Part shown: piece by piece, positions 14,001 through 26,029 of the stretch
Numbering within the stretch: position 1 is the stretch's first letter
Layout: each line of letters begins with the position of its first letter
Origin: Pyricularia pennisetigena
Lineage: Eukaryota > Ascomycota > Sordariomycetes > Magnaporthales > Pyriculariaceae
Length of the DNA: 64,000 nucleotides
Direction of reading: 5' to 3'
NCBI RefSeq assembly: GCF_004337985.1
Contig: NW_021940921.1
Span: 62,001 to 126,000 of the forward strand
Made by a program: the position numbers and the translations under genes
The notes under the pieces: model-generated
What the model was told of the DNA's origin: nothing
The model's database searches: none
What the model saw: the letters and a program-made list of their open reading frames with translations, nothing else

Positions 14001-14569
14001 TAATTTTCACCAAAGTTAATTTTAAATACCATTATTTGAAATAAAAATCAAATATTATGAAAAATTACAGATTTTACTTAATATTTTAATATCTTTCGGT
14101 ATACAGTAGCTATTAAAACGCGGTCGGTATTCAAATAATCAACAAACTCCGATTAATTCAACGCAGACTACTATACATTTTTATAATTTTTACTTGTTTT
14201 TTTATTTAAATATTTAATTATATATTATGGTTACACCATTTTCTTTTGCTATTATAATACGGATATATTGTGTATACCCGCTATAAACGGTAAAGTATTA
14301 CAAATTCACCTTATATTAATAAAATAATTATCAGCGATATCGCAACATTAGGTATATTATTAATAATACCGTTATAAGCGGCGAAATGCGACAAATTATC
14401 GTTGGTGGTACCGCCATAAACGGCGAAATGCGACAAAATGTCCTCAAACTAGAACGAGCGCGATCTTTTCGGCCAATGTAATTGGTCGAAAAACCATGTG
14501 GCTAAAAGGTACATGGAGCGTTCGGTCCCCGCTGCGAAGCAGGGGGGTCTAGTCTAAGCACTGAGACTA
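11040..14569 (+). mobile_element. Composite of two TIR elements sharing one 9-bp target duplication
   Basis: The left end TAGTCTCAGGG lies at 11040 and the right end CTGAGACTA at 14569. The 9-bp flanks are ATAATATAT (11031-11039) and ATAATACAT (14570-14578), which differ by one RIP-type C to T. Inside, a second left end starts at 12702, so two tandem units are present. The first (11040-12701) lacks its own right terminus. A likely history is insertion of unit 2 into the right arm of unit 1, followed by recombination between right arms. No protein-coding capacity was recognised. Confidence 0.82.
12702..14569 (+). mobile_element. Non-autonomous TIR element, full-length unit (1.87 kb)
   Basis: The best complete example of the short elements. 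The left end TAGTCTCAGAGCTC and right end (RC TAGTCTCAGTGCTT) form imperfect terminal inverted repeats. Both arms carry a similar module with TTTGTCG, TTTCGCCG and the inverted motif CCGCCATAAACGGCG. The interior holds two diverged direct repeats about 352 bp apart, each starting near a CACGTGG box (about 13135 and 13487). No open frame with protein-like content is seen on either strand. Confidence 0.8.
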
Positions 14570-15316
14570 ATAATACATCGATTGGCAGTTAAAAAAACGC
14601 GCCGCGAAGTAAATAGCATCGTTACAAATACCGAAAAACACCGCAACGCTTTTACCAAAAGGAAAAAAAAGGAAAATATAGCGTTATAAAAGTTTAACGT
14701 TATGTATTAAAATGAAAGTCCTTGTTATCATTTTCCTTCCTAATTTTATTTTTAAGCAAAAGATTATAATTAATTAATATAATTCTTTCAACGTATAAAG
14801 CTCTAGATTATTAAATGATAGCCGTATGGCCGGCGGAACGGCGTTCCTCCGGCGATAAATATTTAAAATTATTATTTGCGGTAAAAATGCCCTTATAAAA
14901 AACAATTATTAATATATTTTTGGTAGTTGTACGCCATTGGTCGAAGTCTTAAAAAGGTTTATTAATGGCGTGAAATATATAAATAACGCTTAAGCAAATA
15001 AACGGTAATACTCGCCATCGGAATTTTTGCAGGAGGCGCGTCGGTTTTACGTTTTTTAGGAATGGTAATCGCAAACACAAAACCAGACTTTTTGGGATCG
15101 TTTTTAAGCAGCGTGCCAGCCTTTTGCAAATTATACGCAGGCAGAAATAACATTACCGGTTAAAAGGCGACGGTGGGATTAAACGAAAATCGTGTTAATT
15201 GATAAAATAATTACGCGATTAAAACAAAAGCTCCAAATTGCCAAATTTATATTGGTTTGCAGGAATAACCCTGTTTATATTTGGTGCAGCGGTTAAGCGG
15301 CGGAATAATATTATCA
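14570..15316. other. Copia tail and unassigned flank
   Basis: After the target duplication the plus strand continues the copia frame (lysine- and arginine-rich, through TAA stops) to about 14720. The copia 3' LTR should follow but has no partner in the window to define it. From about 14800 to 15316 I see no recognisable gene. A minus-strand open piece at 14962-15153 is short and has no motif. Confidence 0.45.
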
Positions 15317-15349
15317 TTAAGGCCTGCCAAAACCCGAAAACAGGTTTAG

Positions 15350-15490
15350 CCCAGCCCGGCCCGCCAACCCATGGGCTCTTGGCGGGGGCCCGTAATGGCC
15401 CACGGGTTTTTAAAGGGTAAACGGGGGCCCGCGGGCTGGCGGGCTTAACCCGAATTGGGTAGCCCGCGGGTTTTCGTGCTGGGGCGATTA
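15350..15490. repeat. GC-rich subterminal block, left end of hAT-like element
   Basis: Runs of GGCCC, CCCGC and GGGCCCG make up most of about 140 bp, in sharp contrast to the AT-rich flanks. A similar block in inverted setting lies at 23410-23570. In hAT elements such repeats serve as transposase binding sites; that role is inferred here. Confidence 0.6.
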
Positions 15491-15769
15491 AAAAGGAACA
15501 ATAATGTAAAAGGAAAACGATTTTGTTAAAATTGGGATAAATAGTTAATAAATAAATCATATCCATTAATGTAACCATTAATTAGCAGGCATTAAAACTA
15601 AAAACAACGCAATATAATGGGAAGGAAATTATAATAACTATTTTAAATAATTATCCCTTTTTTTAAGTTTATTATTTTGTTTTTTACATAATTTAATTAA
15701 TATTTTTTATATTCGTGTTAGGGTTAATAAAATTAACCTGGTTATTTTGCTGCTTTTCCTATTTTTTAT

Positions 15770-15880
15770 CCTATTTGTTATCCAGTTCTTTATCCGGTTT
15801 TTTATCCTATTTATTATCCAGTTTTTTATCCTGTTTTTTATTCAATTTTTTATTTTATTTTTTATTTTGTTTTTCTTTCT
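15770..15880. repeat. Minisatellite of TTTTTTATCCTGT-like units
   Basis: About eight imperfect copies of a 12-13-bp unit alternating TTTTTTATCC with TTATTATCCAG. It lies in the non-coding left part of the hAT-like element. Confidence 0.65.
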
Positions 15881-15899
15881 CGTTTTTATAATTATTTTT

Positions 15900-18800
15900 A
15901 CCTATATTGTTAAATAAAAAATAATAAAAGCGAAAAAGAAATCCAATCCGCAGACGAAAACAAAAACGACGAATTTGCAATAATAGTTAATTGCGGTAAA
16001 TTCTTTCCAGCAGTTTTGGGGAATGTTTTACCAATGATTTTGGCAGGTTTTTTACCTGCAAATTTGGCAAATAACGGAATTTTTGCTATTTTGGAAATCT
16101 TGGGGGATTTCGATGTAAAGCGTAATGGGTTTTAACTATTAGGACCAAATAAAATCGAAACGACGGGTAATAGGGATATAAATCTTTCATTTTTAGGGCC
16201 AATGCGGAAATAACCAGCCATTTAAAGATTTGTTTGGTTGGCATATTGGGTGTATATCCATTTATCCATAATATTTAAAATATATTTAACGAAATATATA
16301 TTTTTAATTTGGATATTAATACGGCGTACGTGGATAACGTAAAAATTAATAGTTAAATAATACCAAAATGGTTATATAGGATAATTATAATAAAGGGTTT
16401 TTACCTGTAAGAAAAATAATAAAAAAACATTTTACTGTTTTTTACAAAACAGTAAAAGCGATTAATTGAAAATAAAAATTGTATTTATAATTTTAAACCA
16501 GTTTCCGAACCAAGCGTCGGAAAGGAGTTTTAGGGACGAATAGTTTAAGGGGTTTTTGGTACCGCCTAATTTCGCGTAAAACAATTATGAAAATGGAATT
16601 AATATATAAGTGTAAAATAGAAAATGGATAAAATTTACTACCAGGTTTAAACCGGCAATTTTACCCCTATTTGACCATTAGTACATTTTTTTTAAAACCT
16701 TTTATATAAATTAGGGAAAAATTTGAAATCTCGTAAATTAAGGAAAAGTTTAAGGTTTTTTACCTGCAATTAAACGGGGAATTTGGGCGCGAGGAATTAT
16801 TTTAACTAAATTAATTAAAAATAGCCTGGCGATAAATCTTTTAATAAAAGTAAAAATCGTAACGAAAAATGGTTATAGGTAATGCGAATGGTGGATAACG
16901 AAAAATAAAAGCAGAAAAAGAATTGGTGCGGATAAACAGTCGGGTTAAAAGCCGAATTTTGTTCGGTAATTGCGAAAAAATGAATAAAAACGGGGTAGAG
17001 TTTAACTTAAACTTAATTAGGCTTAACGTGGAAATTTTTTACGGCGGCGTTAAACCCAATTGGGTAAAGTGCAAATAAATTAAATATGGGGTAACCAAAT
17101 TGGGAATCCAAACGCAAAAGTTTTTGTTTTATTAAATTTATTAAGACAATAAAAATTTAAAATTTTAACCAAAATTTTCAATTTCAAATTTTGATTCACA
17201 ATTTTGCTATATTGGGACCAATTAATGATTTTTAAATATCATTATTATTTGCAAATATGCGTAAGCGTTTTAATTTTAAAAAATGTATTTCAGTTTTAAT
17301 TTGAAAATTAATAATTTTCAACCCGCAAACGCAAAAACGACGAAAAAATAGGATAAAAAGCCCATAAATCGCGCGATCGCAGTAAAAAGTTGAAAACGAA
17401 AACAAAAAATAGCGGCGAACTTAAATTAATAGTGGATCGCGTACGCAAGCGTTCTAATACCGTAGTATTTCGTTGAAAATCCAAACTGCGTAACGAGTGT
17501 AAATATTTTGCGTTTACTAAATTCGTACGAAAGCAAGTGGAAAATAAGTTTAAAATTGATTTTATTACCAAAAAGTGAATAATTATTATATATAACCTTT
17601 TTTAAATATTAGGATAACGTGGTAACTATTGAGTGTAATTATTTAGGAAATTTTAAGGCCAATATTGGAAAAACCTGCAATTTTAATTCGGTTTAAAGTC
17701 CCGCACCCCTACCCCAATCGACGACGAAAATTGGGAAAATGTGAAGGATTTGGTTGATTTAAAGGATGTTTTTAAAGCGTTTTTTCAAATTCCCATTGAA
17801 AAAGCCGAATTGAAAATGCAAAAATGGGAAAAAATGGTTATTGCATTATTATATAAACAATATATTTAATAAGGTAAAACGACTTAATTTGTCCGCCAGA
17901 TTTTCCACAGGTTTGGAAAAGGTATTTTATTTGAAATTCTTTTTAAATTCAGCTATATAATGCGCCAAATCCGCTATAAAACCGCGCATTTTGATGAAAC
18001 GGTCAATTTAAATTAAATTAAAATAGCTGAATTGGTGAATTATGAATGGTTATATAGGATGGTTATTTAAATATACGGCTAACAATTTTAGGTATTACGT
18101 GGTTTATTTTATCATAGAATATATCGATACTAGTATTCCCTGGTAACCCATTAAGTTATTAAAATGCATTATTAGGCGAAAAATACTGCGGTTTATAACT
18201 TTAATATAAACCAAATGTACCAGTTGTTTAAAATTAGAATAAAATTAATTTTACACATTTTAATTTTCCAAAATAAAATAAGTGCTAAATAATTTAGAAA
18301 GCGATTTATTTTACGCCTATAAAATCCCTTATTTTGGTTAAAGCAATTTTTTTGCGCGTTTTTGTTTGTTTTCGCGTACGCGAACCTTTAATTATAAATT
18401 ATAATTATATTAAAACTACCGCCTTATTCCGCGTTTAAAAATTGTACAAGGTTTTTAGCCGTAAAACACCTATCCAGCGCATTTGGGGTAAAAAAACCCT
18501 TTATAAAGCTTATGAAAATATGTTAAACAAATTTATTCGCACTATTTACCGAATAATAGTTTAGGAAAATTTGGATGGATGGGTTACGCTCCCATTTACT
18601 GCGAGTAGTTGGGTTAGGGTACTTAATTACCCAAAAACATTTAAACGTTGGGTAAAAAAATTACAGGTACTCGTTATAAAACCAATTTATAATAAAATGT
18701 TTAAAGAATTTAAAGGGGATTTTTTACCTGCTATTTAATTTAAACACGCGGAATATTTGCGAATTTTAATTATATATTTTACGGTGGTATTAGCAGTTAA

Positions 18801-19918
18801 AATTTTTAACTGCGTAGATTTTATTTATATTTAATTAGCGTAATGAACTTCCAATTAAACAAAAACAAAATTTAAAAAAATGTCCAAACGGTTAATTGAA
18901 TTTTATATTTTGATATTTTAAAAAGAAATTTAAAACCCATTGTTTTTAACATTAACCGAACCAATTATATATTTTTCGTTAATATTATAACCCGTTTTAT
19001 ATGGATAATAATAAACTTTAAGACAGTAAATAATTGTACCAAAAACATTTCCGCCGCTTTTTGCAATGCTATTAAAGCCTTTTTTGTATTTGCAATATAA
19101 TATAGGGCGCAATTGTGGACATTATATGTTTAACCAAACGCTAAAAAGCGTTTTTAGGGATTAAAAGGTTTGTACAGGATTGCAATCGGCGGAATTCCTT
19201 AAACGCAATTATTATAAACAATTTTTAAAATATAACCATTTAATATGGCCCATTATATTTTTTATTCCCAGGTTTCAACCGTTTTATACAATTATTTCTT
19301 TTTGATTTATTATTTTATAACCGTGTATTAAATTTTCCGGTATTTCGATTTCGTGGTTTACCCCCAATTGTCTTTTTTGCGGTCTTTTTAATTTTCCTTC
19401 GTTTTATTTACAAGTTATCCTTTACATAAATAATAGGTGAGGGTGTTTTCGGAGTTTCCCGTAGTCGTGAGGGTGATTCGGGGTTTATTGATTTAAGAAA
19501 ATGTAAAAATACGGAATGGGTTCGACGTAAATTAACCGGAAATTTACAAATTGTTAATTTAAATATCCGATAATAAAAAAAGAAAATGTTTATTTATTAT
19601 ATGGTAATATTTGGCTTAATTTGGGAGAACTAGGAATTTGTCGACGTTTTTTGTGTTCTATTTTTGCCATATTTTTGTAAATGAAACCTGGCGACAAATA
19701 ATAATGCAAAAACGAAAAAAAACAATTAAACAGTACAAATTTTTGATTTTAACAAATTTTAAAAATAAAATTCAACCGATATTACCCCGCTATCGATTAT
19801 TCAAAGTTCCATTATCTGATTAAGCGGATAAGTTGAATATAATCCCATTTTTTCAAATTTTAAAATAATAACGAAAAAGATTTTTCCTTTTTTTTTAATT
19901 TTTAGCCATATTATCGTA
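15900..19918. other. Left interior of hAT-like element, no reliable gene
   Basis: A 4-kb stretch between the left end and the transposase. Short protein-like frames appear on the plus strand, for example D-L-K-D-V-F-K-A-F-F near 17755, but none joins to a known domain. The minus open piece at 17308-17571 looks like chance. It could be a second, unrecognised ORF of the element or an older insertion. I cannot decide from sequence alone. Confidence 0.3.
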
Positions 19919-22900
19919 ATGGATACCGCATCGCCACCTCCGGAAACTTCAGTCGAAAGATTGGTGTTTCCGGATATTGAAATTGTTGACGAATTTCGTG
20001 ATGATCTTTCGAATATATGTACACCCGTCCCACGTTTACCTGGCGTTAATTCGCACGATTATAACTTCCTTTTTAAATTAAATTTGGAAATTAAAACCTA
20101 ATTTTTTGCGGTATTTGCAAATTATTAAAATATAGATTGCAACGATTTTGTTTTATACGGCGGGAAAAGGATACGTATTATATATATACCTAAATTATGG
20201 AATAATTTCCTCGATTTATTCGTTTTTGGATTTTGGTTTCGACGTTGGTAACTGATAGACAATAAAGTCAATTTAACCGTTAGAGGGTTTTGAAAACCTA
20301 AATTGACGGAAATTTGGCATTATTACCATTAGGGGTTTTTTCGAAAAAACGGCGAACTATGTTTAATTTGCAAAAAATGTTTGCAAATGTTAAAACATCC
20401 CCAATTTAGTGAAAAAAACCAGTATAATGGAACCAGCACCCTTACACGGCATCGAAATACAATTACTTATATTTAAAACGAACTCGGACTATAAAACGGT
20501 TTACTTAAACCCAATTCAAATCCGACGGATTTTTATATGGTAAATTTTTTCCATTTATTAACAAAATGTAACCACCCATATAACCATTTATATAACCAGT
20601 TATATAATCATTTATATAACCATTTATATAACCATTTATATAACCATTTATATAACCATTTTAGATTATTATTTATGTATTTGCAAAAATTAATATATAA
20701 TTACACTTTTTAAACGAAAAAGATCCACAAATATTCGAAAGACGAGGTCGAGGAATTATACGTCCGATTTTGTATTTTATTGCGAAAAGGATTTAATATT
20801 ATACAAAATTCGGAGTTTAAAATATTTGTACAAACCCGAAACGATCGATAAAAAGCTCCATCGCCACAAACCTTCGCCAAAAAATGCAAAAATATTTCCG
20901 AAAATATTATAGCCCAAAATTTAATAAATATCCCCAGAAAAGGCAAATTCTTTTTGGTCGTGGACGGATGCATAAACCTTGGTTTAAAACACGTTTTTTG
21001 CGGTATTGTGGCCGTTTATATTAACAACAATTGGGTACGTCGGTATATTATTTTGGAATTTATCACGATTAACGCCAGCAAAACGAAGGAAAAACTGGCA
21101 AAATTTACCGTTCAAATTATTTTTGAACACAAATTGGAAAGTAAAATATTAATTATTACAATTAATAATATTTCCAATTTCCGCACCGGGGACGTTATTG
21201 CGGAAATTCGAAAAATATTCCCCAACCACAAATGCAATTAAATATTTTACAAATCCTTTATATAATTTACGGTTTACAATTAATAAAAAGGGCTATATAT
21301 TAAGATTTATATATTCCCAAAACAGATTTCCGCGCATTTATAATTAATTCCAACGGTAAGGAATATTTGGCGATTAATATTGTGGAGGAATTTAAAATAT
21401 GGGATATATCCCCAAAACATATTATCGCCCAAATAAATGTTCAATTTTATTAAAAATTTTAAAGTATAATTATTTAATTTATTATTTTTTATATTAGTTA
21501 CCTTATTCGGCGGTCTTACTGCATTAAAGCCCCAAACGTACGGACTATTTCTGCAATTTGCAATAAACTATTCGCGAATTTGGCGTTAAAAAACCCCGTT
21601 TTTTAATTAAAAATATATAAACAAAATGGAGTTTAACCATTTCGGTTATTGCGCGTGCGTCTTAATTGCGTAAAACCATTGAAATATTAATTAAATAATA
21701 CTTTATATTAATAAAAGGCCAGGATAACCGCGCGAATTCGATTTTATCCAAACTTTAAATATTTGCAAAAAGTTGGACGATTTTTAAATGTTTTTTGGCA
21801 ACGATTAAAACTATCGCGGTTTTTACCAATATTTTTGGCGCTAATAAAATGGAAATAATTACGTACGTTTTATTTGTGTTCGGAACTATTGGAATTATTT
21901 TCACCAATTTCGAACGGAAATGTCAGGGAAAAGCCCACAAATATCCATAAACGGGATAATATACCAACTTAAGAAGCATAATTCGTATTGCACGAGCAAA
22001 ACTGGACAAATATATCGACCTAATTTAACGTTAAAAATTGAAAAAATATACCTTATAACGGTCATTTTAATCCCATTTACGCGGACGGATTTTAAAAAAA
22101 ATAGGTTTCGATATTACGCAAAATATACCAGCCAAAAGGTGGAAAGTTTAATTAGCCGAAACATTAATCGTTTGGCCGAATTATATTCGCAAAAACGAAA
22201 TCCAAATTTTCACCCAAAAACCAAATCAATTTACCCGGGAACGGATCCAGTTTTGTTTCTTTTACGGCGGAAACCGAGTCCAAAAAAACGCAAATATATT
22301 CCCAACCGAAAATTTTAATCCAATAACCAGCCCATATTCCAACGATCGTTTTATTGAAAAAATTATCCGGTTAAAAATTAAAATATTCCTTATTTAAAGT
22401 TCGTTATTTTTAAATTATGGATGGTTATACGGATGGTTATATTGGTATATTTATTAATCCTCGCTTATTTACCGCAATTATAGAAAACGATAATATTATT
22501 TTCGATTAATGGGTTATTTATAAAACCAGCGTGCCGGAATTTGCCCAAATCGCCCGCAATATTTTAGCTATTCCTATTATTTCCACTTTTATTAAGCGGT
22601 TATAATTATAGTTAAATAATTCGACTATTTTTAGCCAGTTTTCGTTAATTTTATCGGTAATCCGGGACCACGTTATCATTTACGCTTCGATTAAATAGAA
22701 ATTATTCTTTTTAATCGGTATTAAAACTTTTATCGAATATAAAAAATTTATATCCCGGGAAAACGAAAAAGTTGAAAACGACCGTTTAAAAGAATTTATT
22801 GGGTTCGTATACAGTTTGGGGGAATTAAGCGAAAATCTAAATTCGGATAACGATAATTTTATTTAGGTAACGGTCGTTAATACCCCAATCCGGGGAAATA

Positions 22901-23042
22901 TTGACCGTATACCCCCATTACCCGTTTTTACCCAAGAAGGGTCTTAACCTAACAAATTGTCAATAAAAGCCCTATTTAGGGCAGTGAAACGGGTACGGGG
23001 TAATATCGTATATGGGCGTAATTCGAGAAACTCCCAATTGTA
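19919..23042 (+). pseudogene. hAT-family transposase relic with BED zinc finger
   Basis: A cut-and-paste transposase of the hAT superfamily, broken by RIP stops. ATG 19919 opens a clean 60-codon frame. A BED-type finger follows at about 20360-20470 (C-x2-C, then T-R-H-R-N-T). The catalytic region is best kept in the open piece 20954-21241, which starts M-V-V-D-G-C and has I-T-I-N-N-I-S-N-F, where hATs usually show T-D-N-A-S-N. The C-terminal dimerisation domain is clear at about 22530-22700 with F-A-Q-I-A-R-N-I-L-A-I-P. Length and domain order fit hAT. Key acidic residues are altered, so the protein is dead. Confidence 0.78.
20574..20665. repeat. 12-bp minisatellite (ATTTATATAACC)n
   Basis: About seven near-perfect copies of a 12-bp unit. 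It falls between the BED finger and the catalytic part of the hAT transposase relic, so it may be an in-frame repeat expansion or a former intron. Confidence 0.75.
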
Positions 23043-23079
23043 AAATAGAGGTTTAATTTATTTATTTTCCTTTTTATAT

Positions 23080-23360
23080 TTTATTTGCAATCGTAAATTT
23101 ATGAAATATTTGATTTATAATCGTGATTTTATATTCTGTTAAATTTATTATCGTGACTTTATATTATATTTGATTTATTATCGTGATTTTATATTGTATC
23201 TGATTTATTATCGTCATTTTATGTTATGGTTTATTTATAACCGTTATTGTATAATATATTTTATTTATTATCGTCATTTTTTGTTATGGTTAATTTGTAA
23301 TCGTGAATATATATTATATGATATTTTTAATTGTAAATTATATTTTATTTGTAATTGTGA
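23080..23360. repeat. About 30-bp minisatellite with TTATTATCGTGATTTTATAT core
   Basis: Roughly nine imperfect copies of a unit near 30 bp containing TTATTATCGTGATTTTATAT. It lies between the end of the hAT transposase and the right GC-rich block. It is open in one plus frame only because the unit length is close to a multiple of three. Confidence 0.7.
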
Positions 23361-23409
23361 TCTTTGCCTATAATTCGGAAAAAAAATCATAAATATAAAT
23401 ATGGAAAAT

Positions 23410-23570
23410 TTGTAATTTTACGGGTTCTCCCACGGGGGCCCGCGGGTTGCCAAGAAAACCGTGTACGGTTTTGGGCCGGGCCGGGCCCCCCCACAAAAAA
23501 TTCAACCCACCCACGGGTTAGCCGCCCCACTGATTTGGGCTGCCACGGGCCCCCGTGGGATGGTTTGGAA
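23410..23570. repeat. GC-rich subterminal block, right end of hAT-like element
   Basis: GGGCCGGGCCGGGCCCCCC and CACGGGCCCCCGTGGG stand out in an AT-rich background. It is the counterpart of the block at 15350-15490, and the inverted end lies just outside it at about 23562-23578. Confidence 0.6.
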
Positions 23571-23578
23571 TGCCTTAA

Positions 23579-24359
23579 TTAAAATAAGCATTAAAAAGTC
23601 CTAATAGAATTTATCTGCCAGCGAAACAAAGATTAAAGCAGGCCAAATAAAGGATCGGACGCAAAATTGAAAAATAACGATTAACGGTTTTAAGAATAAC
23701 CAAAAAATTAAAATGAAGATGTACTTTCGACGGAGAAATCGTTAAAAAAAGACATAATGGCGAAAATTGAATTAAAATTAAGTTAATTAATAAAAAGGGT
23801 AGATAAAATAATAGATAATCAGCAGAACGGTCAAGGAAAATAATTGCTAAAAAGAAATTTCCAAAAATGTTGAAAAGAGGTTTTGAAAGATCAGCATACC
23901 ACGTATTAAAATTCGTGGCAGGAAAAAGCTTTTTCATAGATAAAACAAATCGCCAAAAGTTTGCGATTAATTAATAACGCCGTCGTCGCAATCAAATAAT
24001 AAAATAAATAAATAATGGGAACGTTAAACGAAATTATTTAATATTATTGTCGTTAAAGGAATATGAATATATAACGGGTTGCGGAAGATAAAGGCGCAAC
24101 GAATAAGCACAAAAACCATTTTTAAAAAGTATATCCCAAATTATATAGCTGTTTTTGTTGTTTTCGATTTACAAATTGTTATCGCGACTGGAATGGAGGT
24201 TATTAACCGCGTGCAGGAAAGAAAGAATTGCCGGTGTTGGAATAAAGAAAATCGCGGTCAAATTAACGATAGAGCGATGAATTACGTGCAATGCCGCACG
24301 GGCCAATTGCACGTGATTCACCCGCCCAATTGCGAAGTATAAGACGGAAGGACGTTTAG
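23579..24359. other. Unassigned stretch between hAT-like element and TIR-element fragment
   Basis: Frames with lysine- and arginine-rich content occur on the plus strand (24079-24342 is open), and a minus open piece lies at 23611-23937. Neither has a recognisable motif. It could include the lost 3' end of the pogo element, since this flanks the fragment that cuts that gene, but I cannot show it. Confidence 0.25.
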
Positions 24360-25336
24360 AAAGTCACCTTGAGATAGTTTTATAGAAAAGACACTTACTA
24401 TATACCTTTATATTCGTATAACAACGTTCTGTTAATCGATTGACATTACGGAAAGCCTATCAAGAATTTTTATATTAATTAATAATTTATTAAAAAACTG
24501 AACAACTTACGCAAATAGCGGTAAGTAAAAGAAAAGTCCCAAAGAGTCCACCTTTTCATAAGTCTATATATGAATGTTATTTAACCACTTCTTCATGAAT
24601 TTTATTTGATTAATAAAGCAAAAAATAAAATAACAACACAAATTTAGCATTTATTTATATAAAAATATAATATAGGCGGGTAATATAGATCGGACCTCCC
24701 GTTAACGTCTGTTTTTATACTTAATCCAATCCTTGATACTTTAGCATTATTGTTCTAAAAATTTGTAAAAATATAAAAGTGTTTCAGCTGTAAATTATAC
24801 ACAAAATTATATACACCCTACCGATCCGCTTATTGAACGGCTTGTATAAATCGATTAATACACGAAATTATGGAGTTATAATAGAAGTATATATACCACT
24901 ACCCACGTGCTGGAATACTAAAATTTGGTCGAGAAAATAATATTAAAAAAAATCGACAATTTACAAATTACCGAAAAAGACAGTACCGTCATGAACGGAT
25001 TAGGGGCGGGTGGTATCTAATTCGGCCGTTATAACAGATAAGACAATAATTCAGATCGTTGCTAATAGCGGTACTAAATGCTTTTTTCAACGTGCAAACC
25101 GCTTATTTTTACGATTTTTATTTATTTTCTTTATAACCGAGTGTCGGTCGCAAAAATGCCGAAAATACCGCCATGAACGGCGAGAATCGACAAATTGTCC
25201 TTAAACCGGAACCAGAATAATCTTTGGATAGACCCACAGGTATATGCAAAGCCGCAATTAAGCCACGAAGTGGAGCGAAGCGAACGAAGTGGATCAATTG
25301 TGGAGTTACGGGTTTTAGGGATAAGCTTTAAAACTA
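24360..25336 (-). mobile_element. Truncated non-autonomous TIR element
   Basis: A minus-orientation copy of the short TIR element. Its GGG-type end is at 25336, worn to TTTAAAACTA from CCTGAGACTA. The arm motif, a CACGTG box near 24905 and interior sequence match the other copies. Only one of the two interior repeats remains, and the other terminus is missing, with the left limit vague near 24360. It cuts the 3' part of the pogo transposase at 25337. Confidence 0.65.
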
Positions 25337-26029
25337 TGAAAAAAACAATATAATCCTAAAATATCAAATTGAAAACGCGGTGGGCGGCCAAAATTAAATT
25401 AAACGTATCGCCCACGGTATTGTTATAGGTTTAAATGTGTTTATTAAACAGGTCTGAAAAACGATTGGGCCAATTTTGGCGGAATTTATTAATAAAGCCG
25501 AAAAAGCTACAATTTTTAATTTCGATTATCCATATTAATACCCATATTTAACCCCTGGTTCTACCACCATCGTTACCGTCGGTTAATATTATCCGATATG
25601 CGCTGTTTATCCGCGATTTTATATATATGTCGGAATGTTAAACCCAATTAAAACCAATTTCATTATCGGTCCATTTATTAATTATAGGTTTAAAGCGTTA
25701 AATGTCCGGAAAACCGCTTTTTATATACCAACTGGCCAAATGGTAAACGTTTTTAACGATAATATTTGGGGGCATATTGTAGCCGTTATAATTAGTGCAG
25801 CAGATTACAGTTGCCCATTTTTAATCGCCGGGTTATATTTTTTTTGCTTTTTCCGCGTTATTCGGACCCAATTACGACCATATATCCGCAAATTTATCCC
25901 ATTATAAAACCGGCTTCGTCGAAATTATATATATCGTAACCCTGGATATTACATTTGGCCTTTCTATTGGCCATTAAGCGAAACCACGCGTTTAACGCGT
26001 TAAAATTTTCGTATAAGGTTTTTTTGGAT
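25337..26029 (-). pseudogene. Fot1/pogo-type transposase relic, catalytic part
   Basis: The minus strand reads as a DDE transposase of the fungal Fot1/pogo group. The first catalytic Asp lies in I-Y-N-F-D-E-A-G-F-I-M-G at about 25898-25945, followed by V-V-I-G-S-E and a region with RIP stops. The N-terminal part lies 13.7 kb away at 39751-40060, because the large TIR element is inserted between. Across the 9-bp duplication TTTTTGGAT the two halves join in the expected order. The 3' end is lost at the truncated TIR element (25336). The plus-strand open frame 25635-25907 is only its antisense. Confidence 0.75.

Larger units (their letters stand above)
15317..23578 (+). mobile_element. Large hAT-like DNA transposon with GC-rich ends
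   Basis: The bounds are inferred from inverted ends: TTAAGGCCTGCCAAAACC at 15317 and, reversed from 23578, TTAAGGCATTCCAAACC. Just inside each end lies a GC-rich block of GGCCC and CGGGC runs (about 15350-15490 and 23410-23570), standing out from AT-rich surroundings and typical of hAT subterminal regions. The transposase relic lies in the right half. A convincing 8-bp target duplication was not found; the best reading matches 6 of 8. The outer limits are therefore less certain than the family. Confidence 0.6.

Noticed and set aside
20954..21241. Independent small gene of 95 codons
   Set aside because: It is the best-preserved exon-like piece of the hAT transposase relic and joins in frame with flanking motifs.
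23090..23360. CRISPR-like array
   Set aside because: The units are contiguous degenerate minisatellite repeats without unique spacers, in a eukaryotic transposon.
15317..23578. piggyBac-type element because TTAA flanks both ends
   Set aside because: The transposase has a BED finger and a hAT dimerisation domain. TTAA is likely by chance in AT-rich DNA and is part of the inverted end.
25635..25907. Plus-strand 90-codon frame as a gene
   Set aside because: It is the antisense of the pogo transposase catalytic region, which reads with family motifs on the minus strand.
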